From: CAYJRR01 sp964372275 [NCBI: uncultured bacterium]
GTDB lineage: Bacteria > CAYJRR01
DNA length: 34,927 nt
Direction: 5' to 3'
Assembly (NCBI GenBank): GCA_964372275.1
Contig: CAYJRR010000040.1
Coordinates: 1-34,927, forward strand
Shown here: positions 30,681 through 34,927 of the stretch, in pieces
Layout: the number at the start of each line of letters is the position of its first letter
How positions within the stretch are numbered: position 1 is the stretch's first letter
The notes under the pieces: generated by a model
The model's input: the letters and a program-made list of their open reading frames with translations, nothing else
The model's database searches: none
Told to the model about the DNA's origin: nothing
Translations under genes and position numbers: made by a program

Positions 30681-31667
30681 GTGCCCTCCTCCTCCCGCCC
30701 GCGCGTCGTCTTCTACGGACTCGGAACGATCGGGCGCGGCGCGCTCCGGCTGGCGCTGGAGAGCGGGAGCGTGCAGGTGGTCGGCGGCGTCGATCCGCGG
30801 AAGGACGTCGCCGGGCGGGACCTCGGCGAGCTGGTCGACCTGAAGAAGGTCGGCGTGCGCGTCTCGAGATCGCTCGGCGAGGCGCTGGACGGCGTCGAGG
30901 CCGACGCGGCGATCCACGCCACCGAGAGCCGGGTGCAACTCGTCGCCGGCCAGCTTCGCGAGCTGGTCGACGAGGGGCTCGCCGTCGTCACCTCGTGCGA
31001 AGAGATGATCTTCCCCTGGCACGCGGCGCCGAAGGAGGCGGACCTCCTCGATCGGCGCGCGCACGACCGCGGCGTCTGCATCTACGGGGCGGGCGTGAAC
31101 CCCGGCTTCGTCATGGACCGCCTGCCGGTGGCGGCCCTCCAGGCGACCAGCCGTGTCCGACAGGTGCTGATCCGCCGGGTCGTCGACTCGCTCACGCGCC
31201 GACCCCAACTCCGGGCCAAGACCGGTGCCGGCATGACGCCGGACGCATTCGAACGGCAGGTCGCCGCCGGGCGGATGGGGCACATGGGACTGACCGAGAG
31301 CGCCCTGTTCATCGCCCGCGCCCTGGAGCGGATGGGACACAAGGGGGTCGAGAAAGTCTCGTCGAAGACCGAGGCGGCGCTCGCCGCGGTCGAGATCCCC
31401 GCGCCCGAGGCCAGGATCCCCAAGGGGATGGTCGCCGGCGTGCATCAGGTCTGCGAGGTGACGCTCAAGGACAAGACGGCGATCCGACTCGACCTGACGA
31501 TCGCCGCCGGCGTAGGCAGCCCCGGGGACTCGGTGGAGATCGACGGGGACCCGCCCGTGCGCCTGGAGATCCAGGGCGGCATCGCGGGCGATATCGCGAC
31601 GGCCGCGGCGCTCGTCAACGCCGTTCCCGTGGCGCTGGCGGCGCCGTCCGGCATCGCCCGCGAGTGA
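30681..31667 (+). CDS. DapB-like NAD(P)-dependent oxidoreductase
   Basis: A 328-residue protein. The Rossmann motif VFYGLGTIGRGAL, VDPRKDVAGRDLGEL, IHATESRVQL and VTSCEEMIFPW resemble the N-terminal domain of dihydrodipicolinate reductase and of 2,4-diaminopentanoate dehydrogenase. GAGVNPGFVMDRLPV is a conserved loop of the latter group. The enzyme is longer than DapB (about 270), so a 2,4-diaminopentanoate dehydrogenase-like role is more likely than lysine synthesis, but the substrate is unproven. Start GTG 30681 lacks a clear ribosome binding site. No pathway neighbours are seen. Confidence 0.78.
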   Translation: MPSSSRPRVVFYGLGTIGRGALRLALESGSVQVVGGVDPRKDVAGRDLGELVDLKKVGVRVSRSLGEALDGVEADAAIHATESRVQLVAGQLRELVDEGLAVVTSCEEMIFPWHAAPKEADLLDRRAHDRGVCIYGAGVNPGFVMDRLPVAALQATSRVRQVLIRRVVDSLTRRPQLRAKTGAGMTPDAFERQVAAGRMGHMGLTESALFIARALERMGHKGVEKVSSKTEAALAAVEIPAPEARIPKGMVAGVHQVCEVTLKDKTAIRLDLTIAAGVGSPGDSVEIDGDPPVRLEIQGGIAGDIATAAALVNAVPVALAAPSGIARE

Positions 31668-31673
31668 TATACT
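31668..31673 (+). promoter_or_regulatory. -10 element for a leaderless transcript
   Basis: TATACT overlaps the end of the DapB-like gene and lies 8 nt before the ATG at 31682. There is no ribosome binding site in between. No recognisable -35. Confidence 0.45.
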
Positions 31674-31681
31674 TCGCGTCG

Positions 31682-32197
31682 ATGTTCCGTCTGTGGGCCG
31701 CGCTCCTCGTCGCGGTGAGCCTTCTCGGCTGCGGGAAGAAAGATCCCAATCTGATCGCCTGGCCGGTCTATTCGGACCGGGTCAAGCTGATCCTGGCGGA
31801 GTACGACCAGGCGATGAACGAGGTGGGGGACATCGACATCAAGCTCACGCCGGTGCAGCAGGCCGACGGCAAGGTCGGAGCGCAGATCAATCCGCAGCAG
31901 GCGATCGAGCGGATCGAGAAGGAGGTGATCCCCCGCCTCCAGCGCGCCAAAGCGATGGCGGACGGGCTCAAGACCCCCAACGCCAAGCTGATCACCCAGA
32001 TCCACGCCACGCTCGCGACGTCGTTGGCGCTGAAGCTCGACGGCTACGTGACGATGGTCGCCGCCTTCCGCGGCCGGGATCCTCAGAAATACGACCAGGG
32101 GATCCAGAAGCTGACGTCCGGGGCCGACCAACTCGGCTCCTACCGCAAGATCTTCTCCGATTCGCTCGCCGCCGGCGGCCCCGTCCTGCCGAAATAG
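31682..32197 (+). CDS. Small lipoprotein of unknown function
   Basis: A 171-residue lipoprotein: MFRLWAALLVAVSLLGC puts the modified Cys at residue 17. The mature part is helical (LILAEYDQAMNEVGDIDIKL, AIERIEKEVIPRLQRAKAMA, TLATSLALKLDGYVTMVAAF), probably a small helical bundle. The family is not recognised. An open frame extends over 2 kb upstream, but it runs through other genes and is not coding. The next gene (TadA-like ATPase) starts 16 bp later from its own -10 element. Confidence 0.8.
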   Translation: MFRLWAALLVAVSLLGCGKKDPNLIAWPVYSDRVKLILAEYDQAMNEVGDIDIKLTPVQQADGKVGAQINPQQAIERIEKEVIPRLQRAKAMADGLKTPNAKLITQIHATLATSLALKLDGYVTMVAAFRGRDPQKYDQGIQKLTSGADQLGSYRKIFSDSLAAGGPVLPK

Positions 32198-32200
32198 CGG

Positions 32201-32206
32201 TATCCT
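32201..32206 (+). promoter_or_regulatory. -10 element for a leaderless TadA-like transcript
   Basis: TATCCT lies 7 nt before the ATG at 32214, starting 3 bp after the lipoprotein stop codon. No Shine-Dalgarno or clear -35 is visible. Confidence 0.45.
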
Positions 32207-32213
32207 TTCCTTC

Positions 32214-33386
32214 ATGGGCGGAACTCCGACCTCCCCCTCCCCCGGCGGCTACCAGAACGTCTACGCCCTGCAGATCGCCGCCATGCTGCGGCCGGTCAAG
32301 CCGTTCCTCGAAAGCCCGAAGATCTCCGAGATCATGATCAACGGCTGCGACGACGTCTGGGTCGAGATCGGCGGGAAGCTCAAGAAGACCGACGTGAAGT
32401 TCGACGGCGAGGAGGAGCTCCTCGGCGCGGTCCGGGCGATCGCCCAGTTCGTCGGCAAGGGGTTCGACAAGGATCATCCCCGACTCGACGCACGGCTTCC
32501 CGACGGCTCGCGCGTGGCGGCGACGATGCCGCCGGTGACGCGCAAGGGGATCTGCGTCTCGATCCGGCGCTTCTTCTCCGAGAAGCTGACGATGCAGCAG
32601 CTGTTGAGCTTCGGGTCGATCTCGCAGGACGCGGTGGAGTTCCTGCGCGTCTGCGTGGAGATGAAGAAGAACATCCTCATCTCCGGCGGCACCGGTTCGG
32701 GGAAGACGTCGCTCCTGAACGTGATCACCGGGCTCGTCCCCCGCGAGGAGCGGATCCTGATCCTGGAAGACGTCCGCGAGCTGCAGCCGCAGGGGGAGCA
32801 CCTGGTGCAGATGGAATGCGCCCCCGGGGACAAGGAGGGGCACGGGCGGGTGGAGATGAAGGACCTGCTCCATTCGACGCTACGGATGCGGCCCGACCGG
32901 ATCATCGTCGGCGAGATCCGCGGCGGCGAGGCGCTCGACCTGCTCAACGCCATGAACTCCGGCCACGGCGGGTCATTGGCCACGATCCACGCCTCCAGCC
33001 CGCCGCAGGCGCTGCAAAAGCTCGAGACCCTCACCCTCTACTCCGGGTTCGACCTGCCGCTGTTCGCGGTGCGATCGATGGTCTCCTACGCCATCGAGAT
33101 CGTGGTGCAGGCGTCGCGCTACAAGGACGGAAGCCGGAAGCTGGCGAACATCGCCGAAGTCCTGCCGCTCAAGCCCGACGGGACCTACGCCACCCAGGAC
33201 ATCTTCCGGTTCGAGTACGCGGGGACCGACGACCAGAATCGGGTCCAGGGGCAGGTGCTCTGGACCGGGCAGGTCCCGGGATGGCTCGACGAGATCGAAG
33301 CGCACGGGGTGCAATACGACCGAAACATCTTCCACCCCTCGAAGAAGCCGAAGGGTCCGCCGCGACCGGCTTCCGGCGGGCATTGA
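32214..33386 (+). CDS. TadA/CpaF-family secretion ATPase
   Basis: A 390-residue ATPase of the type II/IV secretion superfamily. After an N-terminal domain ([15 protein letters not shown]), it has Walker [10 protein letters not shown] (158-166), Asp box [10 protein letters not shown] (181-190), Walker [18 protein letters not shown] (228-244) and His box [12 protein letters not shown] (249-260). This matches TadA/CpaF, the motor for tight-adherence (Flp) pili. The C-terminal 80 residues are longer than usual and end in a Lys/Pro-rich tail. No other tad/cpa genes are near, so it may serve pili encoded elsewhere or a divergent system. Confidence 0.9.
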   Translation: MGGTPTSPSPGGYQNVYALQIAAMLRPVKPFLESPKISEIMINGCDDVWVEIGGKLKKTDVKFDGEEELLGAVRAIAQFVGKGFDKDHPRLDARLPDGSRVAATMPPVTRKGICVSIRRFFSEKLTMQQLLSFGSISQDAVEFLRVCVEMKKNILISGGTGSGKTSLLNVITGLVPREERILILEDVRELQPQGEHLVQMECAPGDKEGHGRVEMKDLLHSTLRMRPDRIIVGEIRGGEALDLLNAMNSGHGGSLATIHASSPPQALQKLETLTLYSGFDLPLFAVRSMVSYAIEIVVQASRYKDGSRKLANIAEVLPLKPDGTYATQDIFRFEYAGTDDQNRVQGQVLWTGQVPGWLDEIEAHGVQYDRNIFHPSKKPKGPPRPASGGH

Positions 33387-33417
33387 CCGCTCCCGGCCGG
33401 CGTACGATCATCCGCCG

Positions 33418-33876
33418 ATGCTCTCCGCCCTCCGCCGAGGGGCCCTCGGGGCCGCGCTCGCCGTCTTCGGCCTGGTCGCGGCCTCGGGCTGTGATGTCGC
33501 CGACCGGCTGTTCGGCGGCGACGGCGGCGGCGACTCCGACACCCTTCGGCTCCAGTCGATCGAGATCTCGAGCGATCGTCCGGTCGATCCGGCGGCCCCC
33601 ACCGGCCCGGCCTCGGTCGCGGTCGGCACCACGATCCGCTTCACCGCGACCGGCACCTACCTCAACCTGGACGAGGAGACGACCAGCACCCGCGACGTCA
33701 CCGGTTCGGTCGTCTGGACCAGCAGCGATCCGGCCTACGCCCTCCCCGCCTCCGACGGCCGGTTGCAGGTGACGACCAACGGCTCCGCGTCGATCTCCGC
33801 TTCGTCCCCGGCGGTCGGCGACATCCCGGCGCTCGAGAGCAACGTCATCACGCTCACCACCGACACCTCGACATGA
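33418..33876 (+). CDS. Lipoprotein with Ig-like (BIG2-type) domain
   Basis: A 152-residue lipoprotein with lipobox VAASGC (Cys25). A Gly/Asp-rich linker (LFGGDGGGDSD) precedes an Ig-like beta domain (LQSIEISSDRPVD, SVAVGTTIRFTATGTYLNLD, VTGSVVWTSSDPAYAL, SASISASS). This pattern resembles bacterial Ig-like BIG2 domains. The ATG has TACGAT 9 nt upstream and no clear ribosome binding site. The stop overlaps the next ATG (ATGA), and that neighbour has a related Ig-like domain, so the two probably work together at the surface. Confidence 0.78.
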   Translation: MLSALRRGALGAALAVFGLVAASGCDVADRLFGGDGGGDSDTLRLQSIEISSDRPVDPAAPTGPASVAVGTTIRFTATGTYLNLDEETTSTRDVTGSVVWTSSDPAYALPASDGRLQVTTNGSASISASSPAVGDIPALESNVITLTTDTST

Positions 33877-34826
33877 GAGTTCGCCATAGCAGCGGGGACG
33901 AGCGTGGCGCGCGCCGGTTCTCGGCGGCCGTCGCGCTTCTCGCCGCGACTGCCGCCGCCTGCCAGCCGGATGCGCCCCCCACGGCCGACGAGTCGGTGGT
34001 GGCGGTGAAGGTCTCGCCCGAGAATCCGGTCGTCCAGGTGGGCGCCGCCTTCGCCTTCAGCGCGATCGCCTACCAGGTGAACGGCGAAGGGCGCGATGTC
34101 ACCGACGATCCGGCGACCGACTGGGATTCGACCGACGCCGACGTGTTGCAGGTCAACGCCGACGGGAGCGCCGAGGCCAAGGCGGAAGGGGAGGCCTACG
34201 TCACCGCCTCGGTCGGCACGCTCACCAGTCCCGCGCAGAAGGTGACAGTCGAAGCGATTCCGACGACACCGCCGCCGACGCCGACACCGACCCCCGCGCC
34301 GAGCGCGAGCCACGTGGTGATCAGCGAGGTGATGTACGACCCGGCAACGAGCGAGCCGACGACGGAGTACGTCGAGCTCCACAATCCGACCGGCTCGACC
34401 GTCTCGATCGCCGGCTGGAAGATCAACACCAAGAACGACACCGCGGGCTCCGGCTTCACCTTCGGTCCGGGCTACACCATCCCGGCGGGCGGTTATCTCG
34501 TCCTCGCCAACCACAAGGCGTCGTTCGACGGCAGCTACTCCCCCGCGGTGGCGACGACCGGCGGAATGCCGAGCATGACCAACACCGGAGAGTGGATCGT
34601 GCTGAAGGAGGCCGACGGAGACGTCGTCGACCACGTGATCTACGAGGCCGGGTACAGCGGCGGCACCGTCCCCCCCGAGTGGTGCGCCACCCCCGGCAGC
34701 CCGTCCGGAACCAGCAGCACGGGCAACCCTTCGAAGGGGATTTCGCGCAAGCCGGTCGATCGCGACGGCGACAACTGCAACGACTGGGTGAACAACACCC
34801 CCGCCACCCCCGGCGCCGTGAACTAG
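33873..34826 (+). CDS. Lipoprotein with BIG2-like and lamin-tail domains
   Basis: A 317-residue protein. Signal peptide with lipobox ATAAAC (Cys30). Residues 40-130: an Ig-like (BIG2-type) domain (VVAVKVSPENPVVQVGAAFA, VTDDPATDWDSTDADVLQVN). Residues 131-145: a Thr-Pro linker (TPPPTPTPTPAPS). Residues 146-270: a lamin tail domain (HVVISEVMYDPATSEPTTEY, VELHNPTG, VSIAGWKI, YTIPAGGYLVLANH, GEWIVLKEADGDVVD). The end contains ISRKPVDRDGDNCNDW, a common lamin-tail ending. LTD domains occur in bacterial surface and extracellular proteins, and the role is probably adhesion or binding. It is translationally coupled to the gene before. Confidence 0.85.
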   Translation: MRVRHSSGDERGARRFSAAVALLAATAAACQPDAPPTADESVVAVKVSPENPVVQVGAAFAFSAIAYQVNGEGRDVTDDPATDWDSTDADVLQVNADGSAEAKAEGEAYVTASVGTLTSPAQKVTVEAIPTTPPPTPTPTPAPSASHVVISEVMYDPATSEPTTEYVELHNPTGSTVSIAGWKINTKNDTAGSGFTFGPGYTIPAGGYLVLANHKASFDGSYSPAVATTGGMPSMTNTGEWIVLKEADGDVVDHVIYEAGYSGGTVPPEWCATPGSPSGTSSTGNPSKGISRKPVDRDGDNCNDWVNNTPATPGAVN

Positions 34827-34846
34827 CCTCTCCCGCCTGGGACATC

Positions 34847-34886
34847 GCGGGCGGGGGCCGGCCGGGCCCCGCAGCCCCCCGCCCGC
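34847..34886 (+). terminator. Strong GC hairpin after the lamin-tail gene
   Basis: GCGGGCGGGGGC (34847-34858) pairs with GCCCCCCGCCCGC (34874-34886), with one bulged C and a 15-nt loop that can itself pair (GGCC-rich). It lies 21 bp after the stop. The remaining 40 bases to the window end are C-rich and hold no ORF. Confidence 0.55.
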
Positions 34887-34927
34887 CCCCAGCCCCAGCG
34901 ACCCCACCGGATTCCAACCCCCCCCGC

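Noticed and set aside
29219-32197. A 992-codon plus-strand open frame
   Set aside because: Only its last 171 codons (lipoprotein from 31682) have sense; the rest is Arg/Gly/Ala-rich and shadows the DUF4340 and DapB-like genes.

Overview
The window is very GC-rich (by eye close to 70% G+C, not computed). Its bacterium makes outer-membrane beta-barrels, diacyl lipoproteins, O-antigen-type nucleotide sugars, a CsgG-family protein and a Tad-type ATPase. This fits a Gram-negative soil or sediment lineage such as Acidobacteriota or Myxococcota, but no gene here fixes the phylum. I saw no rRNA, tRNA or CRISPR array. Start codons are often GTG or TTG, and most operon genes overlap by 4 bp (GTGA, TTGA, ATGA).

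1-3.2 kb: the end of a probable membrane protein, an alkaline-phosphatase-fold membrane phosphotransferase (LTA-synthase-like), and a scarred accessory patch. The patch holds an ORF6N-domain gene carrying a 27-bp AT-rich perfect palindrome, a mosaic remnant made of three pieces of the LTA-synthase-like gene, other broken small ORFs, and an intact 74-codon gene of unknown function.

3.2-16.5 kb (minus strand): a surface-glycan locus. rfbH and rfbG lie at its 3' end, separated from the rest by two small plus-strand genes, one with a 21-bp (seven-residue) tandem repeat. The main block is a tightly coupled operon, read from 16.5 kb down: thiamine-diphosphate enzyme, SDR, AroB-like cyclase, FGGY kinase, GT2 glycosyltransferase, GtrA-like protein, NeuB-like synthase, HpcH/HpaI aldolase-like protein, epimerase-like protein, and rfbF. 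RfbF, RfbG and RfbH give the route to a CDP-3,6-dideoxy-4-ketohexose. The kinase, cyclase, TPP enzyme and NeuB set looks like the route to an unusual cyclitol-derived or branched sugar and is the best candidate for an undescribed system. Two of its enzymes lack expected catalytic residues.

16.5-22.3 kb: a diiron ferritin-like oxidase, a CsgG-family protein, a minus-strand coiled-coil lipoprotein, a beta-barrel gene interrupted by an in-frame TAA, and a second outer-membrane-type protein.

22.3-25.7 kb: an unknown protein coupled to a short RmlA and RmlB, with RmlD convergent to RmlB. This is the dTDP-rhamnose route without RmlC in the window.

25.7-30.6 kb: a four-gene ABC exporter operon of the GldA/GldF/GldG plus DUF4340 type.

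30.7-34.9 kb: a DapB-like oxidoreductase, a small lipoprotein, a TadA/CpaF ATPase, and two coupled lipoproteins with Ig-like and lamin-tail domains. Several genes here and elsewhere have a -10-like hexamer 6-8 nt before the start codon and no Shine-Dalgarno, which suggests leaderless mRNAs.
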